Source: Phycisphaerales bacterium | Lineage (GTDB): Bacteria; Planctomycetota; Phycisphaerae; Sedimentisphaerales; Anaerobacaceae | Length of the DNA: 64,000 bases | Direction of reading: 5' to 3' | Assembly (NCBI GenBank): GCA_030602885.1 | Contig: JAUVYV010000005.1 | Location: 1-64,000 of the forward strand | Part shown: positions 1 through 7,414 of the stretch, one piece after another | Layout: every line of letters begins with the position of its first letter | Position numbering within the stretch: the first letter of the stretch is position 1 | Position numbers and translations under genes: made by a program | Notes under the pieces: generated by a model | The model's input: the letters and a program-made list of their open reading frames with translations, nothing else | Told to the model about the DNA's origin: nothing | The model's database searches: none

Positions 1-584
1 GCCCAGGCAGCCGCCCGCCTGCACAGCCGTTCCGTACCTGACCTGAAATTCGGGTGTGCCGCTCGCTTCCTTCAACAAACTTGCGATGACACAACTCAAA
101 CTTTAGCATATACCACCATGTACACGCTTGTCAAGCAAAAAGTCCACAAAATCCAAAAAAAATTACCCCCCCCTGCTATGTCATGACCACACCTCCCTTG
201 CCCCCGCAACCGAAGCGCAGTTTACCCACCGTTCGTTTGGCGGAACGCAATACGCGATACTCTCCACCCCACCGAGTCACGAGAGACCAGCCACGAGAGA
301 CGAGAGACGACTTTATACTATTAGTTTTTCTAATAGTAAGGCCCCCAAATCTTCCAAAGAATTTTCTCAAAACCCCCTTTTTTTCGCGTTTTTTTGCCTT
401 TTCACTGCCATTTTTCGCAAATTTTTTCAATTTTTTCACACTTTCGCACGTTTCCGACACCTCAACCCCCGTTTTTAGCCCAAAAATCCACCCCCGCAAC
501 TCTCTCCACCAAAGACAAAATCCATCCAAATCCTGTAATCCTGTCTAAAGAAATTACTCTGCGGCTAAATTCCCAAAAATTATC
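1..584. other. Non-coding left edge
   Basis: No convincing gene is seen. The stretch is C-rich with long T runs around 370-430. It contains a perfect 8-bp inverted repeat at 317-337 (ACTATTAG, five T, CTAATAGT). Short open frames exist on both strands but overlap each other, use low-complexity codons and lack ribosome binding sites. A minus-strand promoter-like pair near 107-134 could serve something that runs off the left edge. Confidence 0.5.
107..134 (-). promoter_or_regulatory. Possible sigma-70 promoter reading off the left edge
   Basis: On the minus strand there is TTGACA (129-134), a 16-base spacer and TATATG (107-112). The -35 box is a perfect match and the -10 box is a fair one. The transcript would start near position 100 and leave the window at once, so what it serves cannot be seen. 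Confidence 0.3.
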
Positions 585-613
585 TTGACATCTAACTTCC
601 CATGTTGTATAAT
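585..613 (+). promoter_or_regulatory. Perfect sigma-70 promoter of repeat copy A
   Basis: TTGACA at 585-590, a 17-base spacer and TATAAT at 608-613 match the consensus in every position. The surrounding bases are shared with repeat copy B at 23544-23572, including CCATGTTG in the spacer and GCTAACATAT downstream. It reads into the repeat, not into a recognised gene. Confidence 0.7.
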
Positions 614-929
614 ACCCAGCTAACATATAGAAAGTGAATACAGTATCGTAAATTCGCTCGTCTCGGCGAAGGCCGAAGCCGTAGCCGGGGAGGGTTCAAC
701 AATGCCCACGCACTTACAAGATGTTATATTTTGTTTCTCAGCCCTTGAACTTTTTCAAAAATCGGTGTCAATCTGTGTGAATCAGTGTCTAAAAACAAAC
801 CGCCTATATTGCCCAACTTAACTTGCTGGCAATTTACACCTTTTTATGCAAAACAAACCCAATGTCAAAATAATTAGACAACATTTAACTCTATGCCTCA
901 AAAGGACTTACAGAAAATTTCTTGGAAAA

Positions 930-1040
930 TGCGGCAAAAAAGCAAACCCAAACAAACCCAATTCAAAGCCAATTCAAACCCAATTTCAGCCCAAACAAAC
1001 CCAAAGCAAACCCAATCAAACCCAAAACGAACCCAATTTT
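930..1040 (+). repeat. Tandem AAACCCAA-type repeat tract
   Basis: The words CAAACCCAA, CAAACCCAATT and close variants recur roughly every 10-20 bases. The same kind of tract occurs on the minus strand of repeat copy B at about 23100-23250. Spacing is irregular and there are no unique spacers between long units, so it is not a CRISPR array. Confidence 0.65.
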
Positions 1041-1112
1041 CAAGCGACCCGCCAGGGTCGCGCAGAACCCCGCACCCATCGTGGTGCCGGGCCTTTTCTT
1101 TATGGCTGAATT

Positions 1113-3137
1113 TTATTTCCCCAACTGCTTCTTCGCCGCAGCTATTACAGCGTCAGTCGTTATCCCGAACTTTTCGAAACATACCTTCGCCGGCGCCGAT
1201 GCACCGAAGGTGCTCATCCCGATGAATATACCCTTCTCGCCCAACCACTTGCTCCAGCCTAATTCCACACCCGCCTCGATACCGACCCTCGCCCTGACCT
1301 TGGCCGGTATCACCGAGTTCTGGTACTCCCTGCTCTGCATCTCGAACAGCTCCCAGCAGGGCATACTTATCACACGTGCGCCAATTCCCTCAGCCGCGAG
1401 CTTCTCATAAGCTGCCAGCGCAACCGCAACCTCCGATCCCGTCGCTAACAGCAATACATCCGGCTTCTCGCCATCGGCCAGCACATAAGCACCGCGCCTT
1501 AAGTTCTCGGCAGATGCGTACTTGTCCTGGTCCAGAACCGGCAATCCCTGCCTCGTCAGACACAGCGCCACCGGGCCTTTCGCGTTCTCCAGCGCATACC
1601 TCCACGCCGCCGCCGTCTCATTCGCATCCGCAGGCCGAATCACCAATAGATTCGGTATCGCCCGAAGCGCCGCGAAATGCTCTACCGGCTGATGCGTGGG
1701 CCCGTCCTCTCCTATACCTATACTGTCGTGCGTCCACACAAAAACGCAAGGATAACCCGACATCGCCGCCACGCGAACCGCCCCGCGCATATAATCGCTG
1801 AACACCAAAAATGTCCCCCCGTATGCACGCAACAACCCGCTCACCGATATCCCGTTCATTATCGCGCCCATCGTGTGCTCGCGTACACCGTACCGTATGT
1901 ACCTGCCGTCCCACACTCCCTTCTGGAAATCCTTCGCCTCCTTCCACCGCGTATTGTTCGAAGGCGTCAAATCAGCACTGCCGCCCAAGACCAGCGGACA
2001 CTTCGGCATCAACGCATCCAGCACCTTCCCCAATGCCTTCCGCGTCGCAACGGATGTCCCCACCTCGAACCTCGGCAAAAGTTCATCGATATTCACGCCG
2101 AGCTTACCTTCCGCAGCATTACGAAACTGCTCTGCAAGCTTCGGATATTTCTTCGCATACTCGTCGAACATCTTGTTCCATACCGCCTCCGCCTTAGTCC
2201 CTGCCTCGGCCTGCTTGTGCATATGCCTTCTCACCTCCTCCGGCACGTGGAATGTCTTCTCCGGGTCCCACCCGAAGTTCTTCTTCATCGTTCTTATCTC
2301 ATCGACGCCCAAAGGCGCCCCATGTGCCGCCGCCGTATCCTGCATCTTCGGACTGCCGTATGCAATGTGCGTCCGTATCTTTATTATCGCCGGCCGACCC
2401 CTCTCCGCCTGAGCATTTGCCAGCGCCCGCTCAAATGCCGCCATGTCATTGCCGTCACCGCCCACTTCCTGAACGTACCACCCGTACGCCTCATACCGCT
2501 TCGCCGTATCCTCCGTAAATGCCAGTTTTGTGTCACCGTCAATCGTGATGTGATTGTCATCGTAAATCACAATCAGATTATCAAGCCCCAGGTGACCCGC
2601 CAGAGATGACGCCTCTGAAGAGACACCCTCTTCCAAATCACCGTCGCCTGCCAAAACGTAGATGTTATAGTCTATGATTGGGAAACCGTCCCGATTGAAA
2701 TAGCTCGCCAGATACTTCTGAGCTATCGCCATCCCAACGGCGTTGCCGAGCCCCTGTCCCAATGGCCCCGTCGTCACCTCAATCCCAAGCTCCGGCTCAT
2801 ATTCCGGATGCCCCGGCGTCTTGCTCTGCCACTGCCGGAAGTTCTTCAAATCATCTAAGCTCATATCGAACCCGCAAAGGTGAAGCAGCGAATACAAAAG
2901 CATACTCCCGTGACCCGCGCTCAACACAAACCGGTCCCGGTTGGCCCACTGAGGATTCTTCGGATTATACTTCATATGTCGCGTCCAAAGTGTGTAAGCA
3001 ACCGGCGCCATCCCCACAGGCATCCCCGGATGACCCGATTTCGCCCTCTGCACCCCATCCGCCGACAAAAACCTTATCGTATCGATACAAAGCTCATCAA
3101 GACCGCTCAAACCCTTTACTCTCGCAGCTTCACTCAT
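1113..3137 (-). CDS. tkt: Transketolase
   Basis: A 674-residue thiamine-diphosphate enzyme of the non-oxidative pentose phosphate pathway. It moves two-carbon ketol units between sugar phosphates and can make sedoheptulose 7-phosphate. Visible motifs are GHPGMPVGMAP near the N-terminus, the cofactor motif GDGDLEEG followed by a DDN, the pyrimidine-domain stretch DSIGIGEDGPTHQPVEH and a C-terminal transketolase domain. Length is normal for the family. The ATG at 3137 is preferred because CAGGGA lies seven bases before it; an in-frame ATG at 3170 would add 11 residues. It is divergent from the rhamnosidase gene, and repeat copy A lies just downstream. Its product could feed the heptose genes at 35-38 kb. 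Confidence 0.95.
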   Translation of the reverse strand: MSEAARVKGLSGLDELCIDTIRFLSADGVQRAKSGHPGMPVGMAPVAYTLWTRHMKYNPKNPQWANRDRFVLSAGHGSMLLYSLLHLCGFDMSLDDLKNFRQWQSKTPGHPEYEPELGIEVTTGPLGQGLGNAVGMAIAQKYLASYFNRDGFPIIDYNIYVLAGDGDLEEGVSSEASSLAGHLGLDNLIVIYDDNHITIDGDTKLAFTEDTAKRYEAYGWYVQEVGGDGNDMAAFERALANAQAERGRPAIIKIRTHIAYGSPKMQDTAAAHGAPLGVDEIRTMKKNFGWDPEKTFHVPEEVRRHMHKQAEAGTKAEAVWNKMFDEYAKKYPKLAEQFRNAAEGKLGVNIDELLPRFEVGTSVATRKALGKVLDALMPKCPLVLGGSADLTPSNNTRWKEAKDFQKGVWDGRYIRYGVREHTMGAIMNGISVSGLLRAYGGTFLVFSDYMRGAVRVAAMSGYPCVFVWTHDSIGIGEDGPTHQPVEHFAALRAIPNLLVIRPADANETAAAWRYALENAKGPVALCLTRQGLPVLDQDKYASAENLRRGAYVLADGEKPDVLLLATGSEVAVALAAYEKLAAEGIGARVISMPCWELFEMQSREYQNSVIPAKVRARVGIEAGVELGWSKWLGEKGIFIGMSTFGASAPAKVCFEKFGITTDAVIAAAKKQLGK

Positions 3138-3558
3138 CACAAATTCCCTGAAAACAACCTTACCTTTCATTGCCCTTGACTTTTCTCGGACCCGCCCTCC
3201 CTAACAATAGCTCTGCTACTGCGGAGGGTGCAAACGAAACAAGCACCATACTTCAAAATACCCCCCACAGCAACCCTTTTTGCTGCCCACAGCCCCAATC
3301 CGAACCACTCCGAACATCACCCGCCCACACACTTGCGAACTCACCTTTGACAAGCCCGCACATTTCTCAGATAATGTTCATTCGTTCCTGGAAAGGAATA
3401 GGTATGGAAACGGAACAGGAGCAGCAAAAAACTTTACTGCCGTTTCTCCGTCATCCGTTCCCGCGAAAGCTCCGGAGCGAGAATCCGGTTCGCAAATAAG
3501 TGAATAAACCAATGAGAAATCATCCGTACTCAGTTGAAATCCGTTTAGGAGCACAAAA
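3138..3558. other. Intergenic region between tkt and the rhamnosidase gene
   Basis: About 420 bases between divergent genes. It holds a good plus-strand promoter (3347-3375), leaving a leader of about 180 bases before the rhamnosidase start. A weak CCCTCC/GGAGGG inverted repeat lies near 3203-3230. No small gene is supported. Confidence 0.5.
3347..3375 (+). promoter_or_regulatory. Sigma-70 promoter for the rhamnosidase gene
   Basis: TTGACA (3347-3352), a 17-base spacer and GATAAT (3370-3375) give a strong match. Transcription would start near 3382, about 180 bases upstream of the start codon at 3559. Confidence 0.6.
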
Positions 3559-6327
3559 ATGTCTAAGCTGACCGTCACTCTTCTCGCCGTCGTTCCGTTC
3601 GTCATCATTGGCTGTGCCGCCTCGCAGCTCTCCACACTCCAGCCGCAAAGTGACATCTCCGTCCACGACCTCCGCTGCGAATACAAAACAAACCCCCTTG
3701 GCATCGACATCACTAAGCCGCGACTAAGCTGGATCCTGCGCTCCGACACAAGGGCACAGAAACAAACCGCCTACCAGATTCTCGTCGCAACCTCACCGGT
3801 AAAACTCGAGAACAATAAACCCGACCTCTGGGACTCAGGAAAAGTCCTTTCCGACCTGACCAACCAGATCGTTTACAAGGGAAAACCACTCAAGAGCCAA
3901 ATGAAGTGTTGCTGGAAAGTCCGCGTCTGGGACAAAGATGGTAAGGTTTCCGACTTCAGCCGGCCCGCCTCCTGGTCAATGGCGCTGCTCAAAAAATCCG
4001 ACTTCAAGGCCAAATGGATTGGATTCGATTCCCCTCGACAGGCCCTGCCGGAAATACAAGTCGGGTACAACAAAACCATAAACGCCAAGCTGCCACCCAC
4101 CTGCTGCCTCAGAAAAGGATTCACACTCGATAAGCCCGTCAAACGCGCCACAATATACGCCTCCGCACTCGGCATCTATGAGCTCCATATAAACGGTCAA
4201 CGCATCGGAAACGATTACTTCTCCCCAGGCTGGACACATTATAAAAAACGCATCTACTACAACACCTATGATGTCACCGACATGCTCCGCTCGGGCAAAA
4301 ACGCCCTCGCCGCCGTCCTCGCCGACGGCTGGTACTCCGGATATCTCGGCTGGAACGGGAAACGAGACCACTATGGTAACAAAACCAGATTCCTCGCCCA
4401 GCTCCACATCGAATACCAGGACGGGTCAAAGGACCTCATCGTTACCGATACCTCCTGGAAGGCCAACACAGGCCCAATCATCGAGGCCGACTTCTATATG
4501 GGCGAAACCTACAACGCCACAAAAGAAATCACCGGCTGGGCCGACTACGACTACGATGACACATTCTGGAAACCCGTCGATGTCACACCGCAAATCGATG
4601 CCCCTCTGCAGGCGTACCCCGGCGTCCCAGTCAGAATCTTCGACCGTGTAACACCCGTCTCAATGAACGAGCCCGAGCCCGGAGTCTTTGTCTTCGACAT
4701 GGGAAGAAACTTCGCCGGATTTGCCCGCCTCAAGGTCAAAGGTCCCAGAGGTCACAAAGTCACTCTACGATTCGCCGAACGACTCAACGAAGACGGCACC
4801 GTATATCTGACCAGCCTGCGCCTGGCTCGCGCAGCCGACACCTACATCTGTAAAGGTATGGGCGACGAGATCTATCAGCCGCGTTTCACCTTCCACGGCT
4901 TCCAATACGTCGAAGTCACCGGCTACCCCGGCACTCCGACAATCGACGACGTCACGGGCCTGGCCCTCAGCTCCGACACCCCGCTCGCCGGCGCCTTCGA
5001 ATGCTCCGATGAAATGGCCAACAAGCTCTACGAAAATATTGTTACCACCCAGCGAGCCAACTTCATCGAGGTTCCCACAGACTGTCCCCAGCGCGATGAA
5101 CGCCTCGGCTGGACAGGCGACGCCCAGGTCTTCGTCCGTACCGCAACATACAACAACGACGTCGCCGCATTCTTCACCAAGTGGCTCATAGACCTCGAAG
5201 ATGCTCAGCGCTCCGACGGTGCCTTCCCGCACGTCGCCCCCCGCGTCGTCGTCGGTGACTGCGGCTCCGCCGCCTGGGCCGATGCCGGAATGATATGCCC
5301 CTGGACTATCTATCAGGTCTATGGCGACAAACGAGTCCTCGAAAAACACTACGACGCCATGGTCGCCTGGATCTATTTCTGCAAAAATACGAGTTACAAT
5401 CTCATCCGTCCCGCCGAAGGATATGGCGACTGGCTCAGCATCAATGCCGACACCGACAAAGCCGTACTCGCAACCGCATACTTCGCATACAGCACCAAAC
5501 TGATGGCCCGCACCGCAGATGCACTCGGAAGAAACGCCGACGCCAAAAAATTCAATCAACTCTTCGACCAGATCAAAAAACGCTTCAACGAAAAATTCGT
5601 CTCCGATGACGGCATCATCAAATCCGACACGCAAACCGTCTATGTCCTCGCACTCAAATTCGGCCTGCTCGACCCCGACAAACACGCTATTGCTGTCCAG
5701 AGGCTGGTTGATAACATTCGTGAGCGCAACTGGCATCTCTCCACCGGCTTCATCGGAACAAAAGACCTGATGACAACGCTCACCGAAATCGGCCGAACAG
5801 ACATTGCTTACAAGCTCTTCGGCAACGACACTTTCCCATCCTGGGGCTTCTCAATAAAACAAGGCGCTACTTCCATCTGGGAACGCTGGGATGGCTGGAC
5901 TCCCGAAAAAGGATTCCAGGACGCAGGCATGAACTCATTTGCCCATTATTCATTCGGCGCCGTTGCTGAATGGATGTTCAAAACCGTCGGCGGTATCGAC
6001 ACCGACGCTCCCGGATATAGAAAAATCATCATAAAACCCCAGCCGGGAGGAAACCTCATCTGGGCAAAAGCATCTTATGATTCCATAAACGGTAAAATCG
6101 CCACAAGCTGGAAAATCGACGGCGACAATCTCACCCTCGACGTGACCATCCCTGCAAATACTACCGCCACCGTCTATATACCCACTGCCGATGTGCTCTT
6201 AGTCACCGAGTCAGGAAAAGCCGCTGCCTTCGATCAGGTCCCGGGCGTCGATTTCCTCCGCAGCGAAAACGGCACCGCCGTTTTCCGCATCGGCTCCGGA
6301 AATTACGGTTTTTCTTCGGAAATCTGA
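3559..6327 (+). CDS. Alpha-L-rhamnosidase (GH78), lipoprotein
   Basis: A 922-residue exported enzyme that should release terminal alpha-L-rhamnose from polysaccharides or glycosides. The N-terminus is a signal peptide with a lipobox (VIIGC, Cys at about residue 19), so it is probably anchored to a membrane. It is followed by the bacterial rhamnosidase N-terminal beta domains. The (alpha/alpha)6 barrel carries the GH78 acid region CPQRDERLGWTGDAQ (about residues 511-525) and the SIWERWDGW motif (about 774-782), then a C-terminal beta domain. A TTAGGAG ribosome site lies seven bases before the ATG. An exported aldo/keto reductase follows 63 bases later, suggesting a sugar-degradation operon. 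Confidence 0.93.
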   Translation: MSKLTVTLLAVVPFVIIGCAASQLSTLQPQSDISVHDLRCEYKTNPLGIDITKPRLSWILRSDTRAQKQTAYQILVATSPVKLENNKPDLWDSGKVLSDLTNQIVYKGKPLKSQMKCCWKVRVWDKDGKVSDFSRPASWSMALLKKSDFKAKWIGFDSPRQALPEIQVGYNKTINAKLPPTCCLRKGFTLDKPVKRATIYASALGIYELHINGQRIGNDYFSPGWTHYKKRIYYNTYDVTDMLRSGKNALAAVLADGWYSGYLGWNGKRDHYGNKTRFLAQLHIEYQDGSKDLIVTDTSWKANTGPIIEADFYMGETYNATKEITGWADYDYDDTFWKPVDVTPQIDAPLQAYPGVPVRIFDRVTPVSMNEPEPGVFVFDMGRNFAGFARLKVKGPRGHKVTLRFAERLNEDGTVYLTSLRLARAADTYICKGMGDEIYQPRFTFHGFQYVEVTGYPGTPTIDDVTGLALSSDTPLAGAFECSDEMANKLYENIVTTQRANFIEVPTDCPQRDERLGWTGDAQVFVRTATYNNDVAAFFTKWLIDLEDAQRSDGAFPHVAPRVVVGDCGSAAWADAGMICPWTIYQVYGDKRVLEKHYDAMVAWIYFCKNTSYNLIRPAEGYGDWLSINADTDKAVLATAYFAYSTKLMARTADALGRNADAKKFNQLFDQIKKRFNEKFVSDDGIIKSDTQTVYVLALKFGLLDPDKHAIAVQRLVDNIRERNWHLSTGFIGTKDLMTTLTEIGRTDIAYKLFGNDTFPSWGFSIKQGATSIWERWDGWTPEKGFQDAGMNSFAHYSFGAVAEWMFKTVGGIDTDAPGYRKIIIKPQPGGNLIWAKASYDSINGKIATSWKIDGDNLTLDVTIPANTTATVYIPTADVLLVTESGKAAAFDQVPGVDFLRSENGTAVFRIGSGNYGFSSEI

Positions 6328-6390
6328 GAACAACTGTGCTAAAATGCTTATATAAGTAAATAAATCCAAGAATTAGAGAGGGTTATGATA

Positions 6391-7329
6391 ATGGACAAAA
6401 TGAAACGCCGTGAATTCCTTACAAAATCTGTTGCCGGCGCTGCCGGCCTGTTGGTCGGTTCAAAGGTTGTCTCTGCTCAGTGCCCCCAAGAGGCCGTCAC
6501 ATCCTCCCCCGCAACAGCCGGTTCAAAAACTTTCGACCCCTACGAAATGGTCTCACTCGGCAAAACCGGCATCAAGGTCTCGCGCGTAGGTTTCGGCACC
6601 GGTATGAAAGGCGGCGACTATTCCTCAAACCAGACACGACTCGGAAAGCAAAAATTCGAGGCGCTTCTCAAAGAGTCATACGACCGCGGATGCCGATTCT
6701 TCGACTGTGCCGATATGTACGGCTCGCATCCGTACATCATCCCCGCCCTGAAGGGCATACCACGCGAAAACTACATCATCAGCACCAAGATACAACGATT
6801 CGACATCCTCGACGGCGAGCGCGAAAAACCATTGGTTACTTTCGATCGTTTCCTCAAAGAGCTCAACACTGATTACATCGATATGCTCCTGTTCCACTGC
6901 GTCTGGGAGCCCGACTGGAACACACGATACAAACCCTACATGGACGGCATGTATGAGCTGAAGGCCAAAGGCAAGGTCAAGGCCGTTGGCGTCTCATGTC
7001 ACTCGCTGGCAGCTCTTAAAACCGCCGCCGATGAACCCTGGGTCGATTCAGTCCACGCAAGAATAAACGCCTATGGGACCGAAATGGGCGGTAGTCCGGA
7101 AGAAGTTGTCCCCATCCTAAAGCAAATACACGATGCCGGTAAAGGCGTCGTAGGTATGAAACAAATAGGCCAGGGTGCTTTCCGATACAGCCGTGAGCTC
7201 CGCGAAAAAACCGCCGACTTCGTACTCAACCTCGGTTGCGTCGATGCCGTCGTCGTCGGATTCGAATCCACAGAAGAAATTAACGATTACGAGGACGTTG
7301 TAAAAAAGACACCGGTGAAAAGTGCCTGA
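6391..7329 (+). CDS. Tat-exported aldo/keto reductase family protein
   Basis: A 312-residue protein. The N-terminus, KRREFLTKSVAGAAG, is a twin-arginine signal, so it is likely exported folded with its cofactor. The AKR barrel then shows FDCADMYG (catalytic Asp and Tyr, about residues 107-114), STKI (Lys, about 131-134) and LFHCVW (His, about 168-173), so the catalytic tetrad looks intact. The substrate is unknown; the gene follows the rhamnosidase and may act on a released sugar or on an exported redox partner. The ATG at 6391 is preferred over one at 6385 because GAGAGGG is correctly spaced for it. A strong terminator follows. Confidence 0.85.
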   Translation: MDKMKRREFLTKSVAGAAGLLVGSKVVSAQCPQEAVTSSPATAGSKTFDPYEMVSLGKTGIKVSRVGFGTGMKGGDYSSNQTRLGKQKFEALLKESYDRGCRFFDCADMYGSHPYIIPALKGIPRENYIISTKIQRFDILDGEREKPLVTFDRFLKELNTDYIDMLLFHCVWEPDWNTRYKPYMDGMYELKAKGKVKAVGVSCHSLAALKTAADEPWVDSVHARINAYGTEMGGSPEEVVPILKQIHDAGKGVVGMKQIGQGAFRYSRELREKTADFVLNLGCVDAVVVGFESTEEINDYEDVVKKTPVKSA

Positions 7330-7361
7330 GAACATAGCAGTACTGTAGCACTGTTCAATAT

Positions 7362-7398
7362 AAAAGCCCCCGAAATTCGCGGGGGCTTTTGTTTTCCT
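7362..7398. terminator. Bidirectional intrinsic terminator
   Basis: AAAAGCCCCC and GGGGGCTTTT form a ten-base stem with a nine-base loop. It is flanked by A on one side and TTTTGTTTT on the other. It lies between the convergent aldo/keto reductase and GH30 genes and can stop both. Confidence 0.85.
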
Positions 7399-7414
7399 CT
7401 GCCCGAACCTCATG

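Larger units (their letters stand above)
585..1061 (+). repeat. Dispersed repeat element, copy A
   Basis: A block of about 480 bases matches, in inverted orientation, the block at 23076-23572. Shared parts in order are: the promoter; a GGTTCAACAATG segment with an ATG after a GAGGG-like ribosome site (ATG near 701); a conserved stretch around 715-850; a tract of repeated AAACCCAA words (about 930-1040); and a closing hairpin, GCGACCC-GCCA-GGGTCGC (1044-1061). A short reading frame from the shared ATG stops after about 40 codons here because one A is missing from an A run compared with copy B. This suggests a decayed copy or a non-coding element. It ends about 50 bases from the transketolase stop. 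Confidence 0.75.

Noticed and set aside
1-100. Possible SRP RNA domain on the minus strand (AGGTCAGG followed by CGGAA)
   Set aside because: The bases after the GGAA loop do not form the stem and AGCAGCC side required for domain IV, and the rest lies outside the window.
128-588. Several overlapping open frames on both strands
   Set aside because: They shadow each other, arise from low-complexity C- and T-rich DNA and lack ribosome sites.
930-1040. CRISPR-like repeats
   Set aside because: Units are about 10 bases with irregular spacing and no unique spacers. No cas gene is in the window.
1677-2609. 310-codon plus-strand frame within transketolase
   Set aside because: Antisense shadow of tkt, Arg- and Pro-rich with no motif.
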